In this document: piece after piece, positions 37,541-47,290 of the stretch | Layout of the letters: each line of letters starts with the position of its first letter | Numbering within the stretch: position 1 is the first letter of the stretch | From: Marinibium conchae | GTDB lineage: Bacteria > Pseudomonadota > Gammaproteobacteria > Enterobacterales > Alteromonadaceae | Direction of reading: 5' to 3' | Length of the DNA stretch: 64,000 nt | Assembly (NCBI RefSeq): GCF_015595035.1 | Contig: NZ_JADNRN010000002.1 | Location: forward strand, 388,647-452,646 | The notes under the pieces: generated by a model | The model's input: only the letters and a program-made list of their open reading frames with translations | Database searches by the model: none | Told to the model about the DNA's origin: nothing | Position numbers and translations under genes: made by a program

Positions 37541-38509
37541 ATGAAACGTTTAAATTCCCAGTTGCAACAGGACGGTGCTCCGCTTGAACTCATTCTTCTA
37601 ATACGCACATTGTTGGCGGGTTGCAAGGAAATATCTTTCCGTGTAAGTCAGGGCGAACTGGCTGGCGTATTAGGCTCTACACTCTCCGAGAATGTTCAAG
37701 GCGAAACTCAGAAGAAGCTAGACGTTATCTCAAATCAGATTTTAAAAGATACTTTGAGCGAATCTGGCTATGTAAAAGCGATTTCGTCCGAAGAAGAAGA
37801 CACTGTTGTTCCGTGCAACCCGGATGGCAACTACTTGGTTAGTTTCGATCCCTTAGATGGCTCTTCTAATACGGAAATTAACTCACTTATTGGTACTATT
37901 TTCTCTATTACACATGCTCCTCAGTGGATGAAGCCCGAAGACCCATCTGCATTTTTGCAACCCGGCACGCAAATGGTTGCGGCAGGCTACGTATTGTATG
38001 GCCCATCTACTATGCTAGCGATGACTACTGGGCGCGGAACGCACCTTTACACTTTGGACAAAACTCACGGTGGTTTTCTGTTGACCACGCCAAATATAAA
38101 AGTACCAGAAGATACGGCAGAATTTGCAATAAATGCATCAAATCAACGTCACTGGGAAGAGCCAATTCAGGAATATGTGAGCGACCTCATTGCTGGTACA
38201 GAGGGACCGCGTGAAAAAGACTTTAATATGCGTTGGGTAGCTGCCATGGTTGGTGACATCCATCGTGTATTGTGTCGAGGCGGTATCTTCGCCTATCCCT
38301 TCGATAAACGTAACCCAAAAGTACCAGGCAAATTACGGTTACTATATGAAGCAAACCCAATGGCTTTCTTGATGGAGCAAGCAGGTGGTTTAGGCGACAC
38401 TGGACACGGAAGAATAATGGAAGTAATGCCTGAAGAAATTCATCAGCGCGTACCAGTGCTATTAGGCTCAAAGAACGAAGTAGAAATGTGTAAATCATAT
38501 TATAAGTAG
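37541..38509 (+). CDS. fbp: Class 1 fructose-1,6-bisphosphatase
   Basis: Fbp removes the 1-phosphate of fructose-1,6-bisphosphate in gluconeogenesis. The 322-residue protein has the metal-binding S-S-E-E-E-D near residue 88 and the catalytic F-D-P-L-D-G-S-S-N near residues 105-113. The substrate-binding [14 protein letters not shown] and Y-E-A-N-P-M-A-F segments near 230-285 are also present. The start M-K-R-L-N-S-Q-L fits relatives. It would support growth on sugars that enter below hexose phosphate, such as the uronates of the locus further right, which give pyruvate and glyceraldehyde-3-phosphate. Confidence 0.96.
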   Translation: MKRLNSQLQQDGAPLELILLIRTLLAGCKEISFRVSQGELAGVLGSTLSENVQGETQKKLDVISNQILKDTLSESGYVKAISSEEEDTVVPCNPDGNYLVSFDPLDGSSNTEINSLIGTIFSITHAPQWMKPEDPSAFLQPGTQMVAAGYVLYGPSTMLAMTTGRGTHLYTLDKTHGGFLLTTPNIKVPEDTAEFAINASNQRHWEEPIQEYVSDLIAGTEGPREKDFNMRWVAAMVGDIHRVLCRGGIFAYPFDKRNPKVPGKLRLLYEANPMAFLMEQAGGLGDTGHGRIMEVMPEEIHQRVPVLLGSKNEVEMCKSYYK

Positions 38510-38570
38510 GCTAACTTCTGTCAGACTAAACTCTTAGCCGCTAGTTGTGGATACTCGCGGCACTTTTACA

Positions 38571-38576
38571 TATAAT
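38571..38576 (+). promoter_or_regulatory. -10 box of the ppa promoter
   Basis: A perfect TATAAT lies 31 bases before the ppa ATG. The -35 region is poor (TTGTGG or TGGATA). A short hairpin GCCGC-N15-GCGGC (38537-38561) just before it may end fbp transcription. Confidence 0.5.
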
Positions 38577-38607
38577 CGCGACAATTATTTTTTTAAAGGA
38601 AGCTTCC

Positions 38608-39141
38608 ATGAGCTTAAATGATATTCCAGTAGGTAAAAACGCCCCTGATGAAGTAAACGTCATCATTGAAATCCCAGCTTATTCTTCGCCAGTAAAGTAC
38701 GAAGTTGATAAAGACACCGGCGCATTATTTGTTGACCGTTTCATGGCGACTTGCATGCAGTATCCTGCAAACTATGGTTATGTGAATAAAACCTTATCTG
38801 ATGATGGCGACCCAGTAGATGTGTTAGTGATGTCACCGCATCCATTAATCGCTGGTTCGGTTATCAAATGCCGCCCAGTAGGTGTTTTAAATATGACGGA
38901 TGAGTCTGGTCAAGATGCCAAAGTTATTGCCGTGCCGGTAGCAAAATTATCGACTATCTATAACGACGTTAATGACATTGAAGATGTTCCTGGTTTATTG
39001 AAAAATCAAATCGAGCACTTCTTCTCTCATTACAAAGATCTCGAGCCAAACAAATGGGTTAAAATCGAGGGATGGGCTGATGTTAAAGCGGCGAAAGAAG
39101 AAATCGTATCGAGCGTAGAGCGTTACAACAAGACCGCTTAA
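38608..39141 (+). CDS. ppa: Inorganic pyrophosphatase
   Basis: Ppa hydrolyses pyrophosphate and so pulls biosynthetic reactions forward. From the ATG at 38608 it has 177 residues, one more than the E. coli enzyme. The active-site signature [10 protein letters not shown] near residues 66-75 gives the metal-binding aspartates. Other family markers are E-I-P-A-Y-S near residue 21, D-R-F-M-A-T near 43, and Y-K-D-L-E near 140. The frame opens 21 codons earlier at a GTG, but that part is hydrophobic non-family sequence; AAAGGAAG precedes the ATG. A terminator follows. Confidence 0.96.
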   Translation: MSLNDIPVGKNAPDEVNVIIEIPAYSSPVKYEVDKDTGALFVDRFMATCMQYPANYGYVNKTLSDDGDPVDVLVMSPHPLIAGSVIKCRPVGVLNMTDESGQDAKVIAVPVAKLSTIYNDVNDIEDVPGLLKNQIEHFFSHYKDLEPNKWVKIEGWADVKAAKEEIVSSVERYNKTA

Positions 39142-39168
39142 TGTTACTCAAGCCAAAAATTAGATAAC

Positions 39169-39195
39169 AAAAGCTCGCTTTCTGCGAGCTTTTTT
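39169..39195 (+). terminator. Intrinsic terminator after ppa
   Basis: AAGCTCGC (39171-39178) pairs with GCGAGCTT (39184-39191) around a five-base loop and runs into a T-tract, about 30 bases after the ppa stop. Confidence 0.88.
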
Positions 39196-39264
39196 GTCTG
39201 TAGTCATATAGTGTTAACGCTTATACTATTATACAAAAGTCTATACTTTAAAAGGGTGAAGTAA

Positions 39265-39759
39265 GTGAAAAAACTTAAGTTGTTTGGGTTATCTTTAGGG
39301 GTGACAATCGCGGTGTGCTTTGCTTTCATGGCGAGCGCTGAAAAAGCGAGCGAGCCCTTAGAGTTATATTGGGAAGACATGATCCCTACAGGTTATGTCG
39401 TACCTCCTAGCGCGATTGATCATAATGGCGATATGACTCAGCTTGAGCCAGATGCACCCTTGAAAGAAGAGCTTAATGGTCGCTACGTAAAAATACCAGG
39501 CTTTGTGGTGCCACTTGAGGGCGATGCCGACAACATCACAGAGTTTTTGCTTGTTCCATATTTTGGTGCGTGTATTCATGTGCCACCGCCACCTTCAAAT
39601 CAAATAGTTTATGTTAATTTTTCTGAAGGTGTGCCGATAGATAACTTATACGACGCTATTTGGGTGACAGGAACATTGTCAACCGATGGCTGGAAAGGAG
39701 ATATTGCAAGCGTTGGTTACACTCTTAAAGGAGATGTAGTTACTGCTTTCGAGGGATAG
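39265..39759 (+). CDS. DUF3299 family periplasmic protein
   Basis: The 164-residue protein has a signal peptide (cleavage near residue 25 in A-S-A-E) and matches the DUF3299 family, known from marine gammaproteobacteria and of unknown role. Family markers are W-E-D-M-I-P near residue 36, the run G-R-Y-V-K-I-P-G-F-V-V-P-L-E near 72, F-L-L-V-P-Y-F-G-A-C-I-H-V-P-P-P-P near 95, and the G-x-L-x-T segment near its end. The Cys-x-His and Pro-rich stretch may bind metal, but this is a guess. The start is GTG with AAAGGGTGAA before it. Confidence 0.85.
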   Translation: MKKLKLFGLSLGVTIAVCFAFMASAEKASEPLELYWEDMIPTGYVVPPSAIDHNGDMTQLEPDAPLKEELNGRYVKIPGFVVPLEGDADNITEFLLVPYFGACIHVPPPPSNQIVYVNFSEGVPIDNLYDAIWVTGTLSTDGWKGDIASVGYTLKGDVVTAFEG

Positions 39760-39809
39760 AACTGTCGCACAGTTGATGTGCTTAACACGAAATTAATACT
39801 AGGTGATAA

Positions 39810-41429
39810 ATGAATTTTCTAGCCCAGCTTTCAATAGCGAAAAAGTTATTTCTAATTCCCATTATTGGAACAGTTTGTTTTGCGCTGTACATACTTATCA
39901 GCACGATTACTGCTTTTGATAACGTCGAGCTGCTAGATAATGCCAGAACCAAGCAAACACCAGCGTTACTCAATTCCAGAGATGCCCTTAATAGCATGCA
40001 AAATGTGAAAGAAGCGCTCAGTGCTGCGGTGACAACTGGCGATGAAGAGTCTTTAGCGAAAGCAGAGGCGTTGGCAGAGCGAACAACAGAAAGCTTGAAA
40101 GTGATACTCAGCTTAGATGAATCTATGCGAGATGAAATAAGCCCAATAATGAAAAATTTTGAAGACTACTTTGAAACTGCTTTTCGTGTTAGCAAATCAA
40201 TGGTAGATAACACCGCTGACTTCGCCAAACTTCAAGCCGACTCTAGAAAGATGAACGAAGCCTTCGACCAAGCCTCGAAAGACTTAACTGCATTCAGCGA
40301 GCAACGAGAAATTCTGTTCCAAGATGCCATCAATGGCGCTAATGAATCAGCAAAATCAATGATTTCGTTAGGGATCTTTATGGGTCTAGGCACGATGATA
40401 TTGTTATTCGCTACCGCCTTACCGATTGTAAATAACTTAAGAAAAAGCATCGTCGATGTGGTTAATTCCTTGAAAGATATTGCCCAAGAAGACGGTGATT
40501 TGACCACAAGAATTCGCACTCGTAATAAAGATGAAATTGGTGATTTAGTATTTTGGTTTAATCAGTTCATCGAAAAATTACAGGGCGTTGTGAAGGATAT
40601 TGGTAATTCGAGTAAGCCATTATCGAATCTGGCGTCAAATCTGAATCAGGTATCAAATCAAGCACGTGAAACTATCACTTCTCAACAAATGGCTGCTGCT
40701 GATGCTAAGGCTGCGGTTGATGAAATGACAACAAGCGTTGATGCCGTCGCCCACAGCGCAAACGAAGCGGCAAGAGCTGCTGGCGAAGCATCTACTGCGG
40801 CTGATGATGGTCAACGAGTGGTAAATCAAACCGTGTCTAGCATTCAATCTTTAGCATCTCGGGTTGAAGAGACTGCCGTGGTGATTAAGAAGCTGGAAGA
40901 AGATTCAAATCAAGTGGGCGTTGTACTTGACGTGATAAAAGGTATTGCCGAACAAACAAACTTGTTAGCCCTTAATGCCGCGATTGAAGCTGCTCGTGCA
41001 GGAGAGCAAGGACGTGGTTTCGCCGTTGTTGCAGACGAAGTAAGAACACTAGCGTCGAGAACTCAACAATCTACTGAAGAAATCCAAGCTACGATTGAGC
41101 AATTACAGGGCGCGGCACGGTCTGCCGTAGCGGTAATGGCAAAAGGTACCGAGCAAGCGACCGTGAGTGTTGATGAAGCAAACAAAGCAGGTTCGAGTTT
41201 AAACGCAATTACCGAAACAATAAGCCGCATTACCCAAATGAACGATCAAATCGCAAATTCTACCGGTGAGCAACAAAAAGTGGCTGATATGATTTCTTCT
41301 AACGTGGATGACATTAACAGTCGTACCGAGGATACAACCTCAAGCTCGGAGCAACTCTCAGCGGTGAGTTCTGAACTAGAACAACTATCCCGTGACTTTA
41401 GTAGAATAATGCAGCAATTTAAATACTAA
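39810..41429 (+). CDS. Methyl-accepting chemotaxis protein
   Basis: The 539-residue protein is a chemoreceptor. One membrane helix lies near residues 12-34, a helical sensor region in the periplasm spans to about 190, and a second helix follows near 190-212. A HAMP domain covers about 215-270, and the cytoplasmic coiled coil ends in the highly conserved hairpin [27 protein letters not shown] near 378-405. It would feed the CheA/CheW pathway. The sensor region is a small four-helix type and gives no ligand hint. No che gene is close. A terminator follows. Confidence 0.95.
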   Translation: MNFLAQLSIAKKLFLIPIIGTVCFALYILISTITAFDNVELLDNARTKQTPALLNSRDALNSMQNVKEALSAAVTTGDEESLAKAEALAERTTESLKVILSLDESMRDEISPIMKNFEDYFETAFRVSKSMVDNTADFAKLQADSRKMNEAFDQASKDLTAFSEQREILFQDAINGANESAKSMISLGIFMGLGTMILLFATALPIVNNLRKSIVDVVNSLKDIAQEDGDLTTRIRTRNKDEIGDLVFWFNQFIEKLQGVVKDIGNSSKPLSNLASNLNQVSNQARETITSQQMAAADAKAAVDEMTTSVDAVAHSANEAARAAGEASTAADDGQRVVNQTVSSIQSLASRVEETAVVIKKLEEDSNQVGVVLDVIKGIAEQTNLLALNAAIEAARAGEQGRGFAVVADEVRTLASRTQQSTEEIQATIEQLQGAARSAVAVMAKGTEQATVSVDEANKAGSSLNAITETISRITQMNDQIANSTGEQQKVADMISSNVDDINSRTEDTTSSSEQLSAVSSELEQLSRDFSRIMQQFKY

Positions 41430-41450
41430 GAAAGATTGGCATAACCAACG

Positions 41451-41484
41451 AAAGCGATGCTCAACTGAAGCATCGCTTTTTTTT
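41451..41484 (+). terminator. Intrinsic terminator after the chemoreceptor gene
   Basis: AAAGCGATGC (41451-41460) pairs perfectly with GCATCGCTTT (41470-41479) around a nine-base loop, followed by a T-run. It starts 22 bases after the gene's stop. Confidence 0.9.
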
Positions 41485-41558
41485 GCCTAAAATATTGCTC
41501 AACAGTATCGTGACTGTTAGCCTGAGCCCAACATAAAGTCATAATAATAAGGAAAACA

Positions 41559-41957
41559 ATGAGTTTAATAGGAAATATAATCTGGTTTTTGTTTGGGGGC
41601 CTAGTGATGGGCATCGCTTGGTTTTTATGGGGAGTATTGGCCGTTGTCACCATTGTAGGGATCCCATGGGCCCGTAGTTGCTTTGTGTTGTCTAAATTTT
41701 CCTTTTTTCCTTTTGGTAAAGAGGCAGTCTCGAGAAGTGCTGTGAATCAAAAAGGCGATGTGGGAACAGGCACTTTGGGTATTATCGGCAACGTTATCTG
41801 GTTTTTATTTGGCGGCTTTTGGTTGGCAATGGGGCATCTAGTGTCAGGCTTGCTATGTTTCATCACCATTATCGGTATTCCTTTTGCAATCCAGCACTTT
41901 AAACTCGCTGGCGTAGCCTTCTTTCCGATTGGTCTGACGATTGTTGATAAGCGCTAA
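41559..41957 (+). CDS. yccF: YccF-family inner-membrane protein
   Basis: The 132-residue protein has the doubled YccF pattern. N-I-I-W-F-L-F-G-G near residue 5 and N-V-I-W-F-L-F-G-G near 79 each start a hydrophobic hairpin, followed by I-V-G-I-P-W-A-R and I-I-G-I-P-F-A-I-Q-H-F-K-L-A. This gives about four membrane helices. The function is unknown; in E. coli it is a small inner-membrane protein. AAGGAAAAC precedes the ATG. The 238 bases after it hold no supported gene. Confidence 0.92.
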   Translation: MSLIGNIIWFLFGGLVMGIAWFLWGVLAVVTIVGIPWARSCFVLSKFSFFPFGKEAVSRSAVNQKGDVGTGTLGIIGNVIWFLFGGFWLAMGHLVSGLLCFITIIGIPFAIQHFKLAGVAFFPIGLTIVDKR

Positions 41958-42195
41958 AGATAGGGTGATTGAAAGCAGATTCATCCTCCTTGTTTTATCG
42001 TTCCGCCGGACTAACCTGACTCTATCTATTTAGTTTCGGTATCAATTGCATGCAGCGATATTGCAAAGCTTGCAAGGTATTCTAGAGCACCCACGGCAAG
42101 AGTAATCACGGCTAGTGTTAGTGTGCGGCATCAGTTTACTCTATAATGGTGGGTTTATAATTTTGAATTGTTGAAAGTATCGAAGGGTTTGCAAA

Positions 42196-44028
42196 ATGTC
42201 AGGCGTAAAATTAAAACAATTAAGTTGGGTGTTACTAACTTGTTTCGCACTGTTAGCCTGTGGTGGGAGTGACGAAGCTGCTGAGCCACCTGTGTCGCCT
42301 GCGCCAATGCCTGAGCCACCGCCACCACAGCCTGAGCCACCGTCACCACCGCCGCCTGAGCCTCCACCACCAACGCCTGAGCCGGAACCTGAACCAGATC
42401 CTGAGCCGGAAGAATCACCGACGATCATGCACGATTTTGCGTCGGCACAACGTTTTTTGTCCTTTGCTGGATTTGGTGGTTCGACTGAGCAAATACAAGA
42501 ACTAGTTGGTACTGATGCGGCCGACTGGGTCGAAGAGCAACTAGCGATACCTTACAACGCTTATCTGCCTCGGGTTATCCCCAAGTTACGAGTTACTGAC
42601 AACCCTGAACGACGTTGGTCATTTACAAGTACTCAACGTTACCACCTAGAGTTTTTCTGGGACGCGGCAATTACTGGCGATGATATGCTTCGTCAACGTA
42701 TGTTATTCGCTTTATCACAGATTTTTGTAGCTAATGTGGCTAATCAGCGAGTTGCTCAGCGTGAAACTTATTATCTAGACATGATTGGTCAAAATGCGTT
42801 TGGCAACTATCGTGATCTACTTCAAGACATAACCTACACACCACTCATGGGGTCTTATTTAACCTATTTAGGAAATCGCCGCGGTGATCCTGAAACAGGT
42901 CGACTACCTGACGAGAATTATGCTCGTGAAATTCTACAATTATTTAGCATTGGCCTGGTCGAATTGGAGATGACCGGTGAGCTTAAGCTGGCTGGTGGAG
43001 AGGCTATCGAAACCTACGATAATGACGATATTGTTAATTTAGCACGAGTGTTCACTGGTTTAGATTTTGACCCTGCTGAACAAGGAACTGCAGCACACTA
43101 CAAGCCAATGGTTATGCGTGAAAACAGACATTCCCAGCTCGAAAAGAACTTTTTAGGCACGGTTATTCCCGCGAACACCCCTGGCACCGAAACCATCGAT
43201 TTGGCTTTAGATGCTATCTTTGAACATCCTAATGTAGCGCCCTTTATTTCGCGTCAACTCATCCAGCGTTTTACCTCATCTCATCCGAGTCCTGAGTATG
43301 TTGAACGCGTTGCCAATGCTTTTGAGAGTGGGCAATTCACCGCATTCGGTGATAAGGTTTTTGGTAGCGGTCAGCGTGGCGATTTTTCTGCTACTGTAGC
43401 CGCCATTTTGCTAGAGCCTAGCTTATTCACGCCGAAAGAAGAAATCAGCGATGAGCAGTTATTAACCGCGGGTAAAATACGCGAGCCGGTTTTAAGGTTC
43501 TTGCATTGGGCGCGCGCTTTTGAGCTTGAAAATGTGAATAGTTCAGCTGAAGTATGGTTGCGCTTTTACATTGACAGAGCATCCGAGGGCTTAGGACAGC
43601 GCCCATTCGCAGCGCCTTCCGTTTTTAATTTCTATCGACCTGGCTATGTAGCAGCGGGCACAGAAAGTGGTGAAATGAATTTAACGACACCAGAATTTCA
43701 GTTAGTTAATTCCGGCACTGCAATTGGTTACGCGAATTTTATGACCAACTACATATTGGATACTACCCCCACAGCCGGTAATGTTGACGCCTACACTCCA
43801 AATTATACAAGACAACTAGCATTAGCGGACGACCCAGCTGCACTAGCTGAGCATTTATCGATGCTGTTGACTGGTGGAAGAATGACGGAGAGCTCAAAGA
43901 CGGCGATTGAAAATGCCGTCTCATCGATTTCAATTTTATCCGCAAGCGCAGATGCAGATCGATTAACTCGCGTTAGAGTCGCAATCATTATGGCTGTAAA
44001 TGACCCTTCATTCACTGTGATCTACTAG
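42196..44028 (+). CDS. DUF1800 family lipoprotein with Pro/Glu linker
   Basis: The 610-residue protein begins with a lipoprotein signal (L-L-A-C near residue 22). A 50-residue linker of Pro-Glu repeats (residues 33-75) follows, then a DUF1800 domain with markers A-x-R-F-L-S-F-A-G-F-G-G, R-Q-R-M-L-F-A-L-S-Q-I-F, N-Y-A-R-E-I-L-Q-L-F-S-I-G, N-L-A-R-V-F-T-G-L and R-Q-L-I-Q-R-F. DUF1800 proteins are exported and of unknown role. They nearly always pair with a DUF1501 protein, as here (10 bases downstream). The linker would hold the domain away from the membrane. The antisense reading of this linker gives a Gly/Ser-rich false frame. Confidence 0.88.
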   Translation: MSGVKLKQLSWVLLTCFALLACGGSDEAAEPPVSPAPMPEPPPPQPEPPSPPPPEPPPPTPEPEPEPDPEPEESPTIMHDFASAQRFLSFAGFGGSTEQIQELVGTDAADWVEEQLAIPYNAYLPRVIPKLRVTDNPERRWSFTSTQRYHLEFFWDAAITGDDMLRQRMLFALSQIFVANVANQRVAQRETYYLDMIGQNAFGNYRDLLQDITYTPLMGSYLTYLGNRRGDPETGRLPDENYAREILQLFSIGLVELEMTGELKLAGGEAIETYDNDDIVNLARVFTGLDFDPAEQGTAAHYKPMVMRENRHSQLEKNFLGTVIPANTPGTETIDLALDAIFEHPNVAPFISRQLIQRFTSSHPSPEYVERVANAFESGQFTAFGDKVFGSGQRGDFSATVAAILLEPSLFTPKEEISDEQLLTAGKIREPVLRFLHWARAFELENVNSSAEVWLRFYIDRASEGLGQRPFAAPSVFNFYRPGYVAAGTESGEMNLTTPEFQLVNSGTAIGYANFMTNYILDTTPTAGNVDAYTPNYTRQLALADDPAALAEHLSMLLTGGRMTESSKTAIENAVSSISILSASADADRLTRVRVAIIMAVNDPSFTVIY

Positions 44029-44038
44029 GAGAAAGCTA

Positions 44039-45472
44039 ATGTCAAAAATTTCAAGAAGACAGTTCTTAGGTGGTGCAGGTGCAATGGCATTTAGCGCAAG
44101 TATGCTAGGCGGCCTTGTGCCCAGCCGTGCTGTTGCTCAAGAAGCTGATGATTACAAAGCACTAGTGTGCGTGTTTTTTTACGGTGGACTAGATCATAAC
44201 GACACTTTGTTACCAACTGATCAAGCGTCTTATGACATGTTTGCAGCTAGACGCTCTGAGCTTATGAATGCTTACAATTCGAACTCTGCAGAATCCTCTC
44301 GCAATATAAACAATTTATTGACACTCAACCCAACGAGGCCTTTGAACTTAGGTGAGCGCAGTTTTGGTTTACCTCCTCAAATGAGACCTTTACATGAAAT
44401 GTTTGATAATAATGAACTCGCTGTGTTAGGTAGTGTTGGTCCATTGTTACAACCAGTAACTCGTCAGCAGTTCGAGGACCAATCGGTAAGTGTGCCGTCT
44501 CGTTTGTTTTCACACAATGACCAGCAGTCTACTTGGATGGCTTTAAATACCGAAGGGTCAACGGTGGGTTGGGGTGGCAGGTTACTCGATGCTACTTTGC
44601 GCTCTAATGATGCACTAGATCCAACCTTCATGGGAATTACCACTGATCGCAGTAACACTTTCTTAAGCGGGCAAACCGCTAAAGGCTTTAGTGTTTCTCC
44701 AAATGGACCGGTTCGAATCAATGCTGCTGAACAAAGGTGGCGTTTGGGTGGTAGTTCAAACTACGACGACGCGAGGGAGCAATTACTGGCTTACCTCAGA
44801 CGAGATAATTTCACTAGCGACAATGTGTTTGAGAGAGACACGGCAAGATTGCAGGCGGCAGGTGTCACTAACGGCATTACCTTTGCGAATGCATACAATT
44901 CAGTTGGTACATTTGCGACAACATTCCCCGACACAAGACTAGGCGGCCAACTAAAAATGGTCTCTGAAACTATTTCGCTTAATCAGCAACTAAATACCAA
45001 GCGGCAGGTGTTTTTTGTGGGAATAGGCGGCTTCGATTCTCATTCATCACAAACAAATACTGTTCCGAGTTTGCAGGCTCAAATTGCAAACGGCATTAAG
45101 GCATTTAGAGACGCCATGGTTGAGCAAAACATGTGGGACAAAGTTACCTTGTTTACGGCTTCGGATTTTGGTCGTACGCTAAACGATAATGGTGATGGCA
45201 CTGACCACGGTTGGGGTGGACACCACTTTATTGCAGGTGGAAGCGTTGATGGCGGCAATATGTATGGTCACTTCCCCAGCTTTGATGTCACTGGGGGAGA
45301 CTACACAGACAACCGCGGTCGGCTCATTCCACGTGTGTCAGTTGAGCAATACGCATCAACACTTGGCAGTTGGTTTGGACTAAGCTCCGAACAAATCAAT
45401 GAAGAGTTTCCCAACCTAAATAACTTTGCAGTTAAAGACCTGGGTTTCATGCGAGCGACATCAAACAGTTAA
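44039..45472 (+). CDS. DUF1501 family Tat-exported protein
   Basis: The 477-residue protein opens with a twin-arginine signal (S-R-R-Q-F-L-G-G-A-G near residues 5-14), so it would be folded before export. It matches DUF1501 (sulfatase-like fold): F-F-Y-G-G-L-D-H-N-D near residue 50, F-S-H-N-D-Q-Q near 158, I-G-G-F-D-S-H near 327 and S-D-F-G-R-T followed by G-T-D-H-G-W-G-G-H near 375-390 mark the likely metal centre. The partner DUF1800 gene lies 10 bases before it. Neither protein's reaction is known; the pairing is conserved in marine bacteria and planctomycetes. The AGGAGAAAG site is strong. Confidence 0.9.
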   Translation: MSKISRRQFLGGAGAMAFSASMLGGLVPSRAVAQEADDYKALVCVFFYGGLDHNDTLLPTDQASYDMFAARRSELMNAYNSNSAESSRNINNLLTLNPTRPLNLGERSFGLPPQMRPLHEMFDNNELAVLGSVGPLLQPVTRQQFEDQSVSVPSRLFSHNDQQSTWMALNTEGSTVGWGGRLLDATLRSNDALDPTFMGITTDRSNTFLSGQTAKGFSVSPNGPVRINAAEQRWRLGGSSNYDDAREQLLAYLRRDNFTSDNVFERDTARLQAAGVTNGITFANAYNSVGTFATTFPDTRLGGQLKMVSETISLNQQLNTKRQVFFVGIGGFDSHSSQTNTVPSLQAQIANGIKAFRDAMVEQNMWDKVTLFTASDFGRTLNDNGDGTDHGWGGHHFIAGGSVDGGNMYGHFPSFDVTGGDYTDNRGRLIPRVSVEQYASTLGSWFGLSSEQINEEFPNLNNFAVKDLGFMRATSNS

Positions 45473-45529
45473 CGTTCAGGTCGCTATGAAACAACTCTGC
45501 ATAAGCGGGTGTATTTCGCTCGCTCATCC

Positions 45530-47230
45530 TTAATTTAAGCGCTTTTTGAGTTGATAATAAAACAGGGAAGGCGCATCAGTATATTCATGGTTAGTGCCTT
45601 CAATATATGCTTGAGGGCCATATTCGACAGTGATAGGTAAGTTGCCATGAACGCTTACGACTCGCGCGCGTGGGCCGTCCTTCATACCATTTAATAACAC
45701 AGGTGCATTACTCGCATGGCCGTTCTCAAAATGAACCTTAATATTCCAAAATGAATTATAGGCAGCATGTGAAGGTTTCCAATATCCTGCACCACCACCG
45801 GCGAAAAGAGGGTATTCACGCTTATCATCAAGCTGAACATTTACTGATATGTTATCAAACAAGTTTTGTTGATTAACGCCACTATGCTGGTCAAGCACAG
45901 GTTGTTGTTCAACTCTGCTATTAAGGTAAACACTCTTGGTTGCGAAAGTATTGAAGCTTAAAGGGTGCTCCACCACATTTTTAACCACGAGGTTATCAAC
46001 TAGCACGTTGTGTACTGCGCCCATTTGAACTGAATAGTGAGCGAATTTTTCACCGTCAGTTACGATATTTTTAATGGTGAGATTAGCCACTTCTTCGGTA
46101 AGAATCCCGCTGTCGGCATTGGTGATTTTAACATCATCGACCCAACCATTATAAAGGCGAGTGAGGTAAATACCATTAAAGCCCTGCTCAACATGATGAG
46201 CCACTCGTTCGGCGAATGGGAAAGTCATCGTAAAGTGTTCAAAGCCAATGTTAGTGAGATGTGCCCAGGATGCGATGTTCACTTCCATATCGGCATTGAT
46301 ATTATGCAATAGTGGTGTTTTGAGCTGCACTCGATTGCCATTAATTGCGACGATTTCACTTTGCTGACGCGCTAGGGCCAGATTAGCAAAGTTCCAATGA
46401 TGTGAGCCAACTTTGTCGACTAGGTTTTGGTAGAGCTCATCAAGAATTGCGGCGTTTTTACCTTTTGAGTTGTACCATTGAAGTTCAACAACCTCGCCTA
46501 TTTTGAGCTTTTCAGCCGACGCCACCTCTACATAAAAATCACCTTGTTTTCCGCTGAGAGGCTTAGCTAAGGACTCAATTGGCTCATCATACTTATCAAG
46601 ATACTTTTTTACACGTTGGCCTTCTATTCGGGTCCAAAAGTAGCCGCCTGACCAGGCCCATTCGGTAAAGGGAATATAAATGTTGTTTGCTTTCTCTTTT
46701 TGTATTTTATCAAGCGACACTAAGTATTCTTTAAGTTCTTTGAGCTCTGGAGCATCAGGTGCATAGATCAATGGGCGAGGGAAATAAAATTCAGTACCCT
46801 TAGCCCCAGTGCCCTCGCCACGAATAACAAGGTTATCTCGGTCAAAGTAAATAATTGAGCTAATAATATAGCGGCCGGCAGCAAACTGAAGCACTACTGC
46901 TTGCTCCTCGTAGCGAATGCTGTCGAGAAGTTTAATTAAGGCCTGACTGTCGTCTAAGCCATCATTGGCTTTAATACCATGATCTTCCACGTATATGGTT
47001 TTATATGCATCAGTATTAGCTTCTCTTTCTGAGTTCGCATAGCCCGCGTAGGAATAATCGGGTAAAAATTCTGCCGCGCTAACACTAGGGTCATTTAATA
47101 ACTTAGGTAGGTCATGATCAGAATGCTTGTGATCGACTGCGAAGCTTGAGCCGCAAATAAAAGCGCTAGCGAGTATGCCTAGCGATACTTTTGAGTAGGC
47201 TTTTTTAAAAGTAATTATTGTTGCTGTCAT
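45530..47230 (-). CDS. Secreted right-handed beta-helix protein, possible polysaccharide lyase or hydrolase
   Basis: From the ATG at 47230 the protein has 566 residues with a signal peptide (ending F-A near residue 31). The segment V-E-D-H-G-I-K-A-N-D-G-L-D-D-S-Q-A-L near residues 80-97 is the start of a pectate-lyase-3-type beta-helix. Repeating strands follow through most of the chain, including G-F-E-H-F-T-M, V-D-D-V-K-I-T-N-A-D-S-G-I and L-T-I-K-N-I-V-T-D-G. A conserved-looking D-Q-H-S-G-V-N-Q-Q-N-L-F-D-N segment lies near 455. The domain is like DUF4955-type proteins, but I cannot assign a known lyase or hydrolase family. The frame opens 20 codons earlier; the chosen ATG has AAAGGACAC before it. 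It is last in the GH105-kduD-lyase-GH2 operon, so it likely acts on the same polysaccharide. Confidence 0.8.
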   Translation of the reverse strand: MTATIITFKKAYSKVSLGILASAFICGSSFAVDHKHSDHDLPKLLNDPSVSAAEFLPDYSYAGYANSEREANTDAYKTIYVEDHGIKANDGLDDSQALIKLLDSIRYEEQAVVLQFAAGRYIISSIIYFDRDNLVIRGEGTGAKGTEFYFPRPLIYAPDAPELKELKEYLVSLDKIQKEKANNIYIPFTEWAWSGGYFWTRIEGQRVKKYLDKYDEPIESLAKPLSGKQGDFYVEVASAEKLKIGEVVELQWYNSKGKNAAILDELYQNLVDKVGSHHWNFANLALARQQSEIVAINGNRVQLKTPLLHNINADMEVNIASWAHLTNIGFEHFTMTFPFAERVAHHVEQGFNGIYLTRLYNGWVDDVKITNADSGILTEEVANLTIKNIVTDGEKFAHYSVQMGAVHNVLVDNLVVKNVVEHPLSFNTFATKSVYLNSRVEQQPVLDQHSGVNQQNLFDNISVNVQLDDKREYPLFAGGGAGYWKPSHAAYNSFWNIKVHFENGHASNAPVLLNGMKDGPRARVVSVHGNLPITVEYGPQAYIEGTNHEYTDAPSLFYYQLKKRLN

Positions 47231-47290
47231 TGTTTGTGTCCTTTGCTTAGAAAGCACCGCAAGGTTGGTCTCTTTGCGGTGCTTGCGCAT

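Noticed and set aside
42141-42428. Minus-strand frame coding a Gly/Ser-rich repeat protein
   Set aside because: It is the antisense of the Pro-Glu linker codons of the DUF1800 gene; the repeat comes from the linker and it has no ribosome site or partner.
44700-44720. tRNA-like GGTTCGAATC stretch
   Set aside because: It lies within the DUF1501 coding frame and has no cloverleaf partners around it.
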